In this document: positions 50,216 to 58,617 of the stretch, one piece after another
Position numbering within the stretch: the first letter of the stretch is position 1
Layout: every line of letters begins with the position of its first letter
Assembly: GCA_021831035.1 (NCBI GenBank)
Contig: JAKBNL010000002.1
Location: 62,001 to 126,000 of the forward strand
Reading direction: 5' to 3'
Source: Actinomycetes bacterium
GTDB taxonomy: Bacteria > Actinomycetota > Acidimicrobiia > Acidimicrobiales > RAAP-2
Length of the DNA stretch: 64,000 bases
Notes under the pieces: model-generated
What the model was told of the DNA's origin: nothing
What the model saw: the letters and a program-made list of their open reading frames with translations, nothing else
Databases searched by the model: none
Translations under genes and position numbers: made by a program

Positions 50216-50965
50216 CTACCCCTCGTAGGCGGCGAGCAGGTCGTCGGCGATGTCGAAGTTCGAAAAGACGTTCTGCACGTCGTCGTGGTCGTCGAGCGCG
50301 TCCACCAGGCGCAGGACGCGCTTCGCCTCCGACTCCTCGGTGACCGGCACCGGGTTCTGGGCGACGAGGGCGAGCTCGGCGCTGCGCACGCTGAGCCCGT
50401 GGCCCTCGAGGGCGGCGCGCACCCGGCCCAGCTCCTGGGGCTCGGTCGTCACAGTGTAGTCGGCACCGTTGGCCTCGTAGTTCTCGGCCCCCGCCTCCAT
50501 GACCCACTCCAACAGCTGGTCCTCGTCGGCCGGCCCGGCGACCTCGATCTCCCCCTTGCGCTCGAACTGCCAGGCGACGGCGCCGGGCTCGGCGATCGTT
50601 CCCCCGTTCTTCGCGAAGAGGTGCTTGATCTCGGCGCTGGTGCGGTTGCGGTTGTCGGTGAGGGTCTCGACGATCACGGCCACCCCGCCGGGACCGTAGC
50701 CCTCGTAGGTGATCGGCTCGTAACGCACGCCCTCGAGCTCGCCGGTGCCGCGCTTGATGGCCCGCTCGATCGTGTCGAGCGGTACCGAGGCCTCGCGAGC
50801 CTTCTGGTACATGGTGCGCAGGCTCGCGTTGGCCTCGGGATCGCCCCCGCCCTCGCGCGCGGCGACCTCGACCTGACGGATCAGCTTGGCGAAGACCTTG
50901 GCGCGCGCGGCGTCCTTGGCGCCCTTGCGGTGCTTGGTGGTGGCCCACTTGGAATGGCCGGACAT
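50216..50965 (-). CDS. yebC: YebC/PmpR-family protein
   Basis: The 249-residue protein begins MSGHSKWATTKHRKGAKDAA, the invariant start of the family, and continues with YEPITYEGYGPGGVAVIVE. The family includes DNA-binding regulators and, from more recent work, ribosome-associated factors that help translate proline-rich stretches; which applies here is open. GGAGG precedes the ATG at 50965, and TACCAT lies about 30 nt upstream. Its place before ruvC is conserved in many bacteria. Confidence 0.94.
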   Translation of the reverse strand: MSGHSKWATTKHRKGAKDAARAKVFAKLIRQVEVAAREGGGDPEANASLRTMYQKAREASVPLDTIERAIKRGTGELEGVRYEPITYEGYGPGGVAVIVETLTDNRNRTSAEIKHLFAKNGGTIAEPGAVAWQFERKGEIEVAGPADEDQLLEWVMEAGAENYEANGADYTVTTEPQELGRVRAALEGHGLSVRSAELALVAQNPVPVTEESEAKRVLRLVDALDDHDDVQNVFSNFDIADDLLAAYEG

Positions 50966-50994
50966 GTTCCCTCCTGCCCCGTCGGGGCCCCGAA

Positions 50995-51000
50995 ATGGTA
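50995..51000 (-). promoter_or_regulatory. Putative -10 box of yebC
   Basis: TACCAT on the minus strand in the 44-bp gap after pdxT, followed by a GC-rich leader with GGAGG. Confidence 0.4.
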
Positions 51001-51009
51001 GCGAACGCC

Positions 51010-51588
51010 CTAGAGCGACTCGACGAACAGGCGGTGGACCGTGGTGTCGGCGGTCAGCTCGGGATGGAACGACGCGCCCCACACCGGCCCCTGACGCACG
51101 AGGACCGGATCGGGCCCCTCGCCGTGCGCGTAGGTCGCGAGCACCTCGACCCGCGGGCCGCACGCGAGGATCCGCGGGGCGCGGATGAATACCCCGGGCA
51201 CGCTCGACCCGTCGGCGAGCTCGAGGGGCGCCTCGAAGCTCGCGACCTGGCGGCCGTAGCCGTTGCGGCGCACGGTCACCTCGAGGGCCCCGTAGCCCCA
51301 CTGATCGGCCCGTCCGTCGAGGACCTCGCGCGCGAGCAGGATCAGCCCCGCACAGGTGCCCAGGACCGGCATCCCCGACTCGAGGCGCTCGCCCAGCGGG
51401 CCGCGCAGCCCCGAGGTCACGAGCAGGTGGGCGATCGCGGTGGACTCCCCGCCCGGCAGGACGAGGGCGTCGACCCCGTCGAGTTCGCCCGGAGTGCGCA
51501 CCCGCGCCGACTCCACGCCGAGGGCGCTCAGGGTGGCCAGGTGCTCGCGGACGTCGCCCTGCAGCGCGAGGACCCCGACACTGCCCAC
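51010..51588 (-). CDS. pdxT: Pyridoxal 5'-phosphate synthase glutaminase subunit
   Basis: The 192-residue class I glutaminase has the oxyanion loop LPGGEST, nucleophile Cys79 (GTCAGLIL) and the His175/Glu177 pair (FHPEL). It feeds ammonia to PdxS. It follows pdxS by 5 nt. Confidence 0.95.
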   Translation of the reverse strand: MGSVGVLALQGDVREHLATLSALGVESARVRTPGELDGVDALVLPGGESTAIAHLLVTSGLRGPLGERLESGMPVLGTCAGLILLAREVLDGRADQWGYGALEVTVRRNGYGRQVASFEAPLELADGSSVPGVFIRAPRILACGPRVEVLATYAHGEGPDPVLVRQGPVWGASFHPELTADTTVHRLFVESL

Positions 51589-51593
51589 GGGAC

Positions 51594-52487
51594 CTACCAG
51601 CCGCGCTCGGCGAGGCGCTGGTCGAGCGAGCTCGTCTCCCAGCCGCGCATGGCGCTGCCCAGGCCGGTCGACACCTTGGCGATGACCGAGGGGTCGTCGA
51701 AGTGGGTCGAGGCCTCCACGATCGCGTGGGCCATGCGCACCGGGTCCTCGCTCTTGAAGATGCCCGAGCCCACGAAGACCGCCTCGGCGCCGAGCTGGCG
51801 CACCAAGGAGGCGTCGGCCGGGGTGGAGATGCCCCCGGCGCAGAACAGCGGCACCGGCAGGTGCCCCGTCTCGGCGACCTCCAGGACGAGCGGCAGGGGC
51901 GCCTGGAGGTCCTTGGCGATGGCGTAGAGCTCGTTGGCGTCGGCGCTCTGGCAGCGCCGGATCATCGCGGTGATCGAGCGCAGGTGGCGCACGGCCTCGA
52001 CGACGTTGCCCGTGCCCGCCTCACCCTTGGAGCGGATGAGGCACGCGCCCTCGCCGATGCGCCGCAGCGCTTCGCCCAGGTTCGTCGCCCCGCACACGAA
52101 GGGCACCGTGAAGGCCCACTTGTCGATGTGGTTCTCCTCGTCGGCCGGGGTCAACACCTCGGACTCGTCGACGTAGTCGACCCCGAGGGCCTCGAGCACC
52201 TGGGCCTCGGCGAAGTGGCCGATGCGCGCCTTGGCCATCACCGGGATGGTCACGGCCGCCTGGATCTCCTGGATCATCTGGGGATCGCTCATGCGCGCGA
52301 CGCCCCCGTCGCGCCGGATATCGGCCGGCACGCGCTCGAGCGCCATCACCGCGACGGCCCCCGCGTCCTCGGCCACCTTGGCCTGCTCGGGGTTGACCAC
52401 GTCCATGATCACCCCACCGCGCAGCATGTCGGCGAGCCCGCGCTTGACCAGCGTCGAACCCGTGCGTGTCGTCTGGGTGTCGCTCAT
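51594..52487 (-). CDS. pdxS: Pyridoxal 5'-phosphate synthase lyase subunit
   Basis: The 297-residue barrel enzyme makes PLP from ribose 5-phosphate, glyceraldehyde 3-phosphate and ammonia. Key residues are in place: [13 protein letters not shown] with Asp29, [10 protein letters not shown] with Lys86, and the C-terminal [11 protein letters not shown] and [10 protein letters not shown] phosphate loops. The ATG is 6 nt after TAGGCT, so the pdxS-pdxT message is probably leaderless. Confidence 0.97.
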   Translation of the reverse strand: MSDTQTTRTGSTLVKRGLADMLRGGVIMDVVNPEQAKVAEDAGAVAVMALERVPADIRRDGGVARMSDPQMIQEIQAAVTIPVMAKARIGHFAEAQVLEALGVDYVDESEVLTPADEENHIDKWAFTVPFVCGATNLGEALRRIGEGACLIRSKGEAGTGNVVEAVRHLRSITAMIRRCQSADANELYAIAKDLQAPLPLVLEVAETGHLPVPLFCAGGISTPADASLVRQLGAEAVFVGSGIFKSEDPVRMAHAIVEASTHFDDPSVIAKVSTGLGSAMRGWETSSLDQRLAERGW

Positions 52488-52493
52488 GGGACC

Positions 52494-52499
52494 AGCCTA
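52494..52499 (-). promoter_or_regulatory. -10 box of pdxS-pdxT (leaderless promoter)
   Basis: TAGGCT on the minus strand ends 6 nt before the pdxS ATG. Confidence 0.6.
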
Positions 52500-52510
52500 C
52501 CGGCCGTCCC

Positions 52511-53413
52511 TCACCACTCCTCGAGGGCGCGGGCGCGCACCTCCGGGTCGTCGAGGTCGCCCGGCGCGCTCTCGCGCCGGTCCGACCAGGGGTTGAAGAA
52601 GACCCAGCGCCAGCCGTCGAAGGCCGGGTCGGCCAGGAACGACCCGGCCGGCGCCGCCTGGGCCCGGCACCGACGCAGCGCCGTGGCGATCCCCAGGGGG
52701 TAGCGGATGGTCGCCGCGGCCACCTCGTCGGCCCGGAAGGTCTCGCCCGGGCCGGCCAGCGCGCGCGCCGGCTCGCCCGTGAGGTCCAAGGCGGCGACGC
52801 ACTCGCGCTCGAGCACGCCGATGCGCTCTCGGGCCAGGCAGTGGGCGACGACGCCCTCAATCTCGATCAGCTCGAAATCCTGGACGAGGGCGCTGGTGGC
52901 CACCATCACGAATCCCCCCGGCCCGGGCACCAGGGCCGCGTTGTAGCCGGCGTCGCGCACCACCTCGGCGCGCACGCCGTCGACCCCGAAGGTGGCGCTC
53001 AGCCGGTCGACCAGGGTCGCGAGCCGCTCGCGGGCCACCGGGTCCCCGTCGGACGAGAATCGCGCGAGCAGCGCCTCGGCGGTGCCGTGGGCACGGGTGG
53101 CGTAGCCGGCCACGACCCGACGCAGGTCGACGGCGTAGAGCACCCCAACCACCACGGCGGCGAGCCACAGCCACGGCGAGAGCGCGACCGCGAGGACGGC
53201 GAAGGCCACCACCACGGCCCCGGCCGCGACGCTCGCGACGAGCCGACGGCGAAGGGCGTAGGCCCGCATCACGGCCGCGTGGCGGTGACGCTCGGCCGGA
53301 CTCGGCGCGTAGGGGCTGACCCAGGTGGGGTCGAGCACCGGGGCGACGTAGCGCGGCTCGCGGTCGCGGCGCGCGTGGGGTCGCCGTGAGCGGGTGCGCT
53401 GCGAACTGGCCAC
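52511..53413 (-). CDS. M48-like membrane protein with a lost zinc site
   Basis: The 300-residue protein has a basic N-terminus, two adjacent membrane segments (about 57-79 and 81-95) and a cytoplasmic domain that aligns with M48 (HtpX-like) metallopeptidases: NAALVPGPGGFVMVATSAL and ELIEIEGVVAH, where the zinc helix should follow. Instead of HExxH it reads H191-C-L-A-R195, so the catalytic glutamate and second histidine are gone. The later helix FRADEVAA is recognisable. It is probably a pseudo-peptidase rather than an active protease. The GTG is 6 nt after TAGCCT, which overlaps the pimA stop. It lies between pimA and pdxS. Confidence 0.65.
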   Translation of the reverse strand: MASSQRTRSRRPHARRDREPRYVAPVLDPTWVSPYAPSPAERHRHAAVMRAYALRRRLVASVAAGAVVVAFAVLAVALSPWLWLAAVVVGVLYAVDLRRVVAGYATRAHGTAEALLARFSSDGDPVARERLATLVDRLSATFGVDGVRAEVVRDAGYNAALVPGPGGFVMVATSALVQDFELIEIEGVVAHCLARERIGVLERECVAALDLTGEPARALAGPGETFRADEVAAATIRYPLGIATALRRCRAQAAPAGSFLADPAFDGWRWVFFNPWSDRRESAPGDLDDPEVRARALEEW

Positions 53414-53419
53414 CGACCA

Positions 53420-53425
53420 AGGCTA
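53420..53425 (-). promoter_or_regulatory. -10 box of the M48-like gene, overlapping the pimA stop codon
   Basis: TAGCCT on the minus strand; its first three bases are the pimA TAG (53423-53425). It ends 6 nt before the GTG at 53413. Confidence 0.5.
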
Positions 53426-54526
53426 CCGGGGCGCGTGACCACCGGCCGCCGCGAGGCGCTCGTAGCGCTCGAGGTAGGCGTCGACGAGGGCGGCCATCGA
53501 CCAGCGTCGCGCGTGCTCGCGCGCCGCCGCGACGCCCTCCGGGCTCTCGCTCGCGAGCGCCGCCTCGACCGCCCGCGACCAGGCCCGCGGGTCGCCGGGC
53601 GGCGCCAGGGTGGCGTGGGGGCCCACCGCGTCGCGGTAGCCGTCGATGTCGCTCGCCACCACCACCGTCTCGCTCGCCAGCGCCTCCACCAGGACCAGCC
53701 CGAAGCTCTCGCCACCGGTCGCCGGCGCGAGGAGCGCGTGCGCACGCCGCAGCCACGAGCGCTTGGCGTCGTCACTGACCCGGCCGACGAAGGTGACGGA
53801 CGGGTCGTGCGCGGCCAGGGCCTCGAGGCGAGCGCGCTCGGGCCCGTCGCCCGCCACGACCAGCCGCCACGGCCGGCCCCCGGCGGCGTTGTGCTCGCGC
53901 ACCGCGAGGATCGCCGTGTCGGCGCCCTTGCGCGGCTCGAGCCGCCCGAGAAAGAGCAGCGTCGGGGTCTCGGACCGCTCCCGCGCGAAGGCGACGTAGC
54001 GATCCACCTCGACGCCGTTGAAGAGCACGTCACAGCGCAGGCCGTAGGCCGCCTCGGCGCAGCGGCGAGCGGCCTCGCTCACCGCCACGGCGAGGTCGAC
54101 CCCGCGCGCCAGGCGGCGCAGCAGGGGCCGGGTGAGGGACACGGCCGGTCCGTCGCCGGCGCGGTGGAACGTCGCCACGCTGGGCGCCGGGTGCTCGAGG
54201 AGGGTGGCCCAGGCGAGCAGCGGCGCCCCGGGCTCGTGGAGGTGGACGACGTCGGGGGCGAAGGCCACCACCGCGCGCTCGGCCGCGCGGGCCGCCCGGG
54301 GCGAGAGGGTGAGGGGCGCCCGCGAGCCGTTGGCCGGCAGCGCCCAGCGCCGACCCACGCGCACCAGGGCCGCCGAGGTGTCGTGCGGGGAGCGGTCGTG
54401 GGCGTCGGGGGCGACGACGAGCACCCGGTGGCCGCGCGCGTCGAGCTCACGACTCATCCCGAGCACCTGCTCTTGCACGCCACCCGGGACGCTCAGGGCG
54501 TAGGGCGAGAGGATCGCGACGCGCAC
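53423..54526 (-). CDS. pimA: Phosphatidylinositol mannosyltransferase-like GT4
   Basis: The 367-residue GT-B glycosyltransferase starts MRVAILSPYALSVPGGVQEQ, with the GGVQ loop of PimA, and has the donor site FLGRLEPRKG and GGESFGLVLVEALASE (E-x7-E). PimA adds the first mannose to phosphatidylinositol. The assignment rests on the order pgsA-patA-pimA, the same as in mycobacteria, as well as the motifs. The GTG lies 3 nt after the patA stop. Confidence 0.9.
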   Translation of the reverse strand: MRVAILSPYALSVPGGVQEQVLGMSRELDARGHRVLVVAPDAHDRSPHDTSAALVRVGRRWALPANGSRAPLTLSPRAARAAERAVVAFAPDVVHLHEPGAPLLAWATLLEHPAPSVATFHRAGDGPAVSLTRPLLRRLARGVDLAVAVSEAARRCAEAAYGLRCDVLFNGVEVDRYVAFARERSETPTLLFLGRLEPRKGADTAILAVREHNAAGGRPWRLVVAGDGPERARLEALAAHDPSVTFVGRVSDDAKRSWLRRAHALLAPATGGESFGLVLVEALASETVVVASDIDGYRDAVGPHATLAPPGDPRAWSRAVEAALASESPEGVAAAREHARRWSMAALVDAYLERYERLAAAGGHAPR

Positions 54527-54529
54527 GGA

Positions 54530-55405
54530 CTACTCGAAGCGCGCCGGCAGGACGTGCCACTGCTCGGGGGCCCGGCGGATGAGCGACGCGAGGCCGTCGG
54601 CGACGCGCTGGGTGACCACCGTCACGTCCTCGCGCAGCCGGGCGCCCGTTCGCTCGGCGACGATCGGGGGCAGCACCACCGCGTGGTGATCCCGGCCGGG
54701 TCCCGAGTAGCACGCCGCGACGAGGATCGGCGCCCCCGTGCGCAGCGCGAGCGTCGCCGGGCCGCCCGGCAGGGTCACGCGCCGGGAGAAGAGATCCACC
54801 TCGACGCCGTTGCCCTCGAGGTCGCGGTCGCACAGCAGGCCGACCACCCCCCCGGCGCGCAGCACCCCGGCGAGGGTGCCCGTCGCGTGCTCGTCGAGGG
54901 GCACCACGTGGATGCCCATCGCCTCGCGCTTAGCCGCGAACCACTCGAAGAGCTCGGGCGGCTCGAGGCGCTCGGCGACGGCCCACATGGGCAGGCCGAT
55001 CCGCGCGAGCAGGGCTCCGCCCCACTCCCACGAGCCGACGTGGGGCAGGGCCACGATCATCCCCCGGCCGGCGTCGCGGCCCGCCTCGAGGTACTCGAGG
55101 CCCTCGGCGATGACGAAGCGGCGCACCACCTCCGCGCCCGCGATGGCCGGCAGCTTCGCCCCCTCGGCCCAGTAGCGGCCGTAGCTCGCGAAACCCCGCC
55201 GCACGAAGAGGTCGACGAGGTCGCCGTCGACCGGGCCGTCCGGGTCGAGGACGGGGCGCAGGTTGTCGGCCAGGCTCGCGCCCTTGGCGCCGCGGGGTCC
55301 GAACGTGCCCGCCAGCGCCTCGGCCACGCCCACGTCCACGCGCTCGGGCAACGCCTCCAGGATCCGGCCGGCCGTTCGGAAGAGCGCGACGCGCCCCGAC
55401 GCCAC
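54530..55405 (-). CDS. patA: PIM acyltransferase-like (LpxL/HtrB family)
   Basis: The 291-residue protein belongs to the lipid A acyltransferase superfamily, with VALPHVGSWEWGGALL carrying the Hx4D-type motif in the form H-x4-E, and GLLCDRDLEGNGVEVDLFSR with LPGGPATLALRTGAPI. In mycobacteria PatA acylates the mannose of PIM1/PIM2. Position between pgsA and pimA supports that role. The GTG is 2 nt past the pgsA stop. Confidence 0.87.
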   Translation of the reverse strand: MASGRVALFRTAGRILEALPERVDVGVAEALAGTFGPRGAKGASLADNLRPVLDPDGPVDGDLVDLFVRRGFASYGRYWAEGAKLPAIAGAEVVRRFVIAEGLEYLEAGRDAGRGMIVALPHVGSWEWGGALLARIGLPMWAVAERLEPPELFEWFAAKREAMGIHVVPLDEHATGTLAGVLRAGGVVGLLCDRDLEGNGVEVDLFSRRVTLPGGPATLALRTGAPILVAACYSGPGRDHHAVVLPPIVAERTGARLREDVTVVTQRVADGLASLIRRAPEQWHVLPARFE

Positions 55406-55407
55406 GA

Positions 55408-56070
55408 CTAGTGGCGCGAGGCCCGGCTGAGAGTCCGCCGGCGACGGACGTGCTCGCGGCGCGGGTGCAACCGGGGCTCGACGGGGGCCGGTCGGTCGGC
55501 GGCGCGCCAGACCCGCCCGAAGCGCCCGAGGGCCGTCATGATGGTGAGCGCGAGCATCACCCAGAGCACCGGCACGAAGATCGCCGAGCTGAGCAGTCCG
55601 ACCCCGAGCAGGATCATCCGCTCGGCGCGCTCCATCAGCCCGCCCTTGGCCGACAGGCCGAGGCTCTCGGCCTTGGAGCGCTGGTAGGAGATGAGGAAGC
55701 TCGCCGTCGCGATCCCGAAGGGCAGCAGCACGAGCTGGCCGTGGTGGTGGGCCGTCAGGTAGTACGCCACCCCGCCCATCAGCACGGCGTCCGAGACCCG
55801 GTCGACGACCGAGTCGAAGAAGCTCCCGCGCTGACTGGCCCGCTGGCTCGCCTTGGCCACGGGGCCGTCGAAGAGGTCCTGGAAGCCCGTGAGGGTGAGC
55901 AGCACGATCGCCTCCCAGTGCGTGCCCGCCGCGATCGCCCAGGCCGTCGCGCAGGCGAACACCAGACCCGACGCGGTCAGCACGTCGGCCGAGAAGCCCG
56001 CGCGCACGAGGCCACGCCCGACGGGGGTGGTGACCACCTCCACGGAGCGGCGGAACCTACCGTCGAACAT
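55408..56070 (-). CDS. pgsA: Phosphatidylinositol phosphate synthase-like CDP-alcohol phosphotransferase
   Basis: The 220-residue membrane enzyme has about five to six hydrophobic segments and the CDP-alcohol motif: D-L-F-D-G-P-V-A-K, then GSFFDSVVDRVSD. The usual arginine of the DGxxAR box is lysine here. Downstream ISYQRSKAESLGL and GGLMERAERMILL match actinobacterial PIP synthase. It should join inositol phosphate to CDP-diacylglycerol at the start of PIM synthesis. GGGAG precedes the ATG; the C-terminal 35 residues are basic. Confidence 0.87.
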   Translation of the reverse strand: MFDGRFRRSVEVVTTPVGRGLVRAGFSADVLTASGLVFACATAWAIAAGTHWEAIVLLTLTGFQDLFDGPVAKASQRASQRGSFFDSVVDRVSDAVLMGGVAYYLTAHHHGQLVLLPFGIATASFLISYQRSKAESLGLSAKGGLMERAERMILLGVGLLSSAIFVPVLWVMLALTIMTALGRFGRVWRAADRPAPVEPRLHPRREHVRRRRTLSRASRH

Positions 56071-56082
56071 GGTCTCCCGGGC

Positions 56083-56619
56083 TCATTGTCCGAAGTCTAC
56101 CGACGCGGCCCCGTCTCGGCCCGGGTCGAGCGCCGCGCTCACCTTGCGCCAGGTGGAGACGAGGGACTCGGGCAGCACCCGAGTCTCGGCGATGGTCGTC
56201 ATGAAGTTGGTGTCGCCGTCCCAGCGCGGCAGCAGGTGGGCGTGGAGGTGGCGCGGGATCCCGGCGCCGGCCGCGTGACCGAGGTTGAACCCGACGTTGA
56301 GCCCGTCGGGCCGGTAGGCCGTGCGCAACGCCCGGCTCACCGCGGTGACGCTGCGCCACAGCTCGCTCGACTCCTCGTCGGTCAGCTCCTCGAGGGTCTC
56401 GGCGTGGCGGTAGGGCACCACGAGCACGTGGCCCGAGCCGTAGGGGAAGGCGTTCAGCACGACGTAGCCGTGGGTCCCCCGCGCCAGCACCCCCGTCGCC
56501 TCGCCGACGGCCTCGTGCGCCAGCCGGCAGAAGACGCAACCCCCCGCGCGCGCCGCGTCGGACGAGACGCCCTCGACGTACGCCTCGCGCCAGGCGGCCG
56601 AGAACCGCTCGAGCGGCAC
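56083..56619 (-). CDS. HIT-family nucleotide hydrolase/phosphorylase
   Basis: The 178-residue protein has CVFCRLAHE, VVLNAFPYGSGHVLVVPYRH and the histidine triad HLHAHLLPRW. The family includes diadenosine polyphosphate phosphorylases; the mycobacterial neighbour at this position (Rv2613c) is an Ap4A phosphorylase. The GTG at 56619 overlaps the thrS TAG (TAGTG); earlier in-frame starts lie inside thrS. Confidence 0.9.
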   Translation of the reverse strand: MPLERFSAAWREAYVEGVSSDAARAGGCVFCRLAHEAVGEATGVLARGTHGYVVLNAFPYGSGHVLVVPYRHAETLEELTDEESSELWRSVTAVSRALRTAYRPDGLNVGFNLGHAAGAGIPRHLHAHLLPRWDGDTNFMTTIAETRVLPESLVSTWRKVSAALDPGRDGAASVDFGQ

Positions 56620-58601
56620 TACGCGCCCTCGGGAGCGCCGTGGGCGGCGATCTCGGTCGCCAGCCGCTCGGCGAACTGCTCGAGCCCGACCCCGCGTTCG
56701 GGGCTCTCCGAGCCGCGCGCGTTCACCCCGACGGTGCGCGCGGCGACGTCGTCGTCGCCCACCACGAGCACGTAGGGGACCTTCTCGAGCTTGGCCCGAC
56801 GGATCCGCGCCCCGAGCGGCTCGTCGGCCGCCTCGAGGCCGACGCGCGCGCCGCGCGCGCGCAGTGTCGCCGCGACCTCGCCGGCGTAGCCGTCGTGGTC
56901 GTCGCGCACCCCGAGCACCCGAGCCTGCTCGGGGGCGAGCCACGTCGGCAGGTTGCCCGCGTAGTGCTCGAGCAGGACCCCGAAGAAGCGCTCGATGGAG
57001 CCGAAGAGCGCTCGGTGCAGCATGATCGGTCGGTGGTGCTGGTTGTCGGCGCCCACGTACTCCAGGTCGAAGCGGGCCGGGTGGTTGAAGTCGCACTGGA
57101 TCGTCGAGAGCTGCCAGGTCCGCCCGATCGCGTCGCGCACGTCGATGTCGATCTTGGGGCCGTAGAAGGCGGCGTCACCCTCCTTGATGGCGTAGGCCAG
57201 CCCGAAGCGCTCGAGGACGGCGCGCAGCGCCTCGGTCGACGCCGCCCAGATCTCGTCGCTGCCGACGTACTTCTGCGGGTCCTTGGTCGAGAGGTTGGCC
57301 GTGAACTCACTGAAGCCGAAGGCGCGCAGCATGTCCATCACGAACGAGAGCAGCGAGGCGATCTCCTCCTGGAGCTGGTCCTCGGTGCAGTAGATGTGGG
57401 CGTCGTCCTGGGTGAAGCCCCGGATGCGCAGCAGCCCGTGCAGGGTCCCGGCGCGCTCGTAGCGATAGACCGTGCCGAGCTCGAAGAGCCGCAGGGGCAG
57501 CTCGCGGTAGCTGCGGGGGCGGCTCTTGTAGATCAGGCAGTGCATCGGGCAGTTCATGGGCTTGGGGTAGTAGGTCCCGTTGTCCATCTCCATGGGCGGG
57601 TACATCCCGTCCTTGTAGAAGCCCAGGTGACCCGAGGTCTCGTAGAGCCGGGCGTTGGCGATGTGGGGCGTGACGACGAACTCGTAGCCCCCCTCGAGGT
57701 GGCGGGCCCGGCTGAAGTCCTCCATCTCCTTGCGCGCGATGCCCCCGCGCGGGTGCCACACCGCGAGCCCCCCGCCCAGCTCCGAGGGGAAGCTGAGCAG
57801 GTCCAACTCGGTCGCGAGGCGACGGTGGTCGCGCTTCTCGGCTTCGGCGAGCTGGTGGAGATGGGCCTCCAGGGCCGAGGTCGACTCGAAGGCCGTGCCG
57901 TAGACGCGCTGGAGCTGGGGACGCTTCTCGTCACCGCGCCAGTACGCGCCGGCCACCCTCATCAGGCGGAAGTGGCCGAGTCGCCCGGTCGAGGGCACGT
58001 GCGGACCCCGGCAGAGGTCGACGAAGGTGTCGGTGTTGCGATAGACCGAGACGTTCGAGCCGGACGCGACCTCGCCGAGGTCCTCGGCGTCGCGGGCGCC
58101 CGCGCGCACCTGGGTGATGATCTCCACCTTGTAGGGCTGGTCGGCGAAGACGGCCAGTCCCTCCTCGGTCGACATCTCGGACCGGGTGAAGGGCTGGTCC
58201 TCGGCGATGATGCCGCGCATCTCGGCCTCGATGCGGGCGAGGTCGTCGTCGCTGAAGCGCGCCCCACCGGGTAGGTCGAAGTCGTAGTAGAAACCGTTCT
58301 CGATCGCCGGACCGATGGCGTACTTGGCCCCCGGCCACAGCCGGGTCACCGCCTGGGCGAGCACGTGGGCCGTCGAGTGGCGCAGCACGTCGCGGCCCTC
58401 GGGTGAGCCGGCCACCACGATCGCGACGTCGTCCCCGTCGGCCAGCACCGTCGAGAGGTCGCGCAGTTCGCCGTTGACCCGGGCCGCGAGGGCGTCCCTC
58501 TCCAGGCGCGCGCCGATCGCCCGGGCCAGGTCCCGCGCCGTCGAGCCCACGGCGAGCGGGCGCGTGGCGCCGTCGGGCAGGGTCACCGCGATCTGCGACA
58601 T
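56619..58601 (-). CDS. thrS: Threonyl-tRNA synthetase
   Basis: The 660-residue synthetase has an N-terminal TGS domain (VTLPDGATRPLAVGSTARDL), the editing domain (HSTAHVLAQAV), and the class II core with KPMNCPMHCLIYK zinc ligands, motif 2 (LFELGTVYRYERAG) and RPIMLHRALFGSIERFFGVL. The frame is open 80 codons further; the ATG at 58601 has AAAGGA at 6 nt and gives the standard TGS start. Confidence 0.96.
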   Translation of the reverse strand: MSQIAVTLPDGATRPLAVGSTARDLARAIGARLERDALAARVNGELRDLSTVLADGDDVAIVVAGSPEGRDVLRHSTAHVLAQAVTRLWPGAKYAIGPAIENGFYYDFDLPGGARFSDDDLARIEAEMRGIIAEDQPFTRSEMSTEEGLAVFADQPYKVEIITQVRAGARDAEDLGEVASGSNVSVYRNTDTFVDLCRGPHVPSTGRLGHFRLMRVAGAYWRGDEKRPQLQRVYGTAFESTSALEAHLHQLAEAEKRDHRRLATELDLLSFPSELGGGLAVWHPRGGIARKEMEDFSRARHLEGGYEFVVTPHIANARLYETSGHLGFYKDGMYPPMEMDNGTYYPKPMNCPMHCLIYKSRPRSYRELPLRLFELGTVYRYERAGTLHGLLRIRGFTQDDAHIYCTEDQLQEEIASLLSFVMDMLRAFGFSEFTANLSTKDPQKYVGSDEIWAASTEALRAVLERFGLAYAIKEGDAAFYGPKIDIDVRDAIGRTWQLSTIQCDFNHPARFDLEYVGADNQHHRPIMLHRALFGSIERFFGVLLEHYAGNLPTWLAPEQARVLGVRDDHDGYAGEVAATLRARGARVGLEAADEPLGARIRRAKLEKVPYVLVVGDDDVAARTVGVNARGSESPERGVGLEQFAERLATEIAAHGAPEGA

Positions 58602-58617
58602 GGGGGTCCTTTCGACG

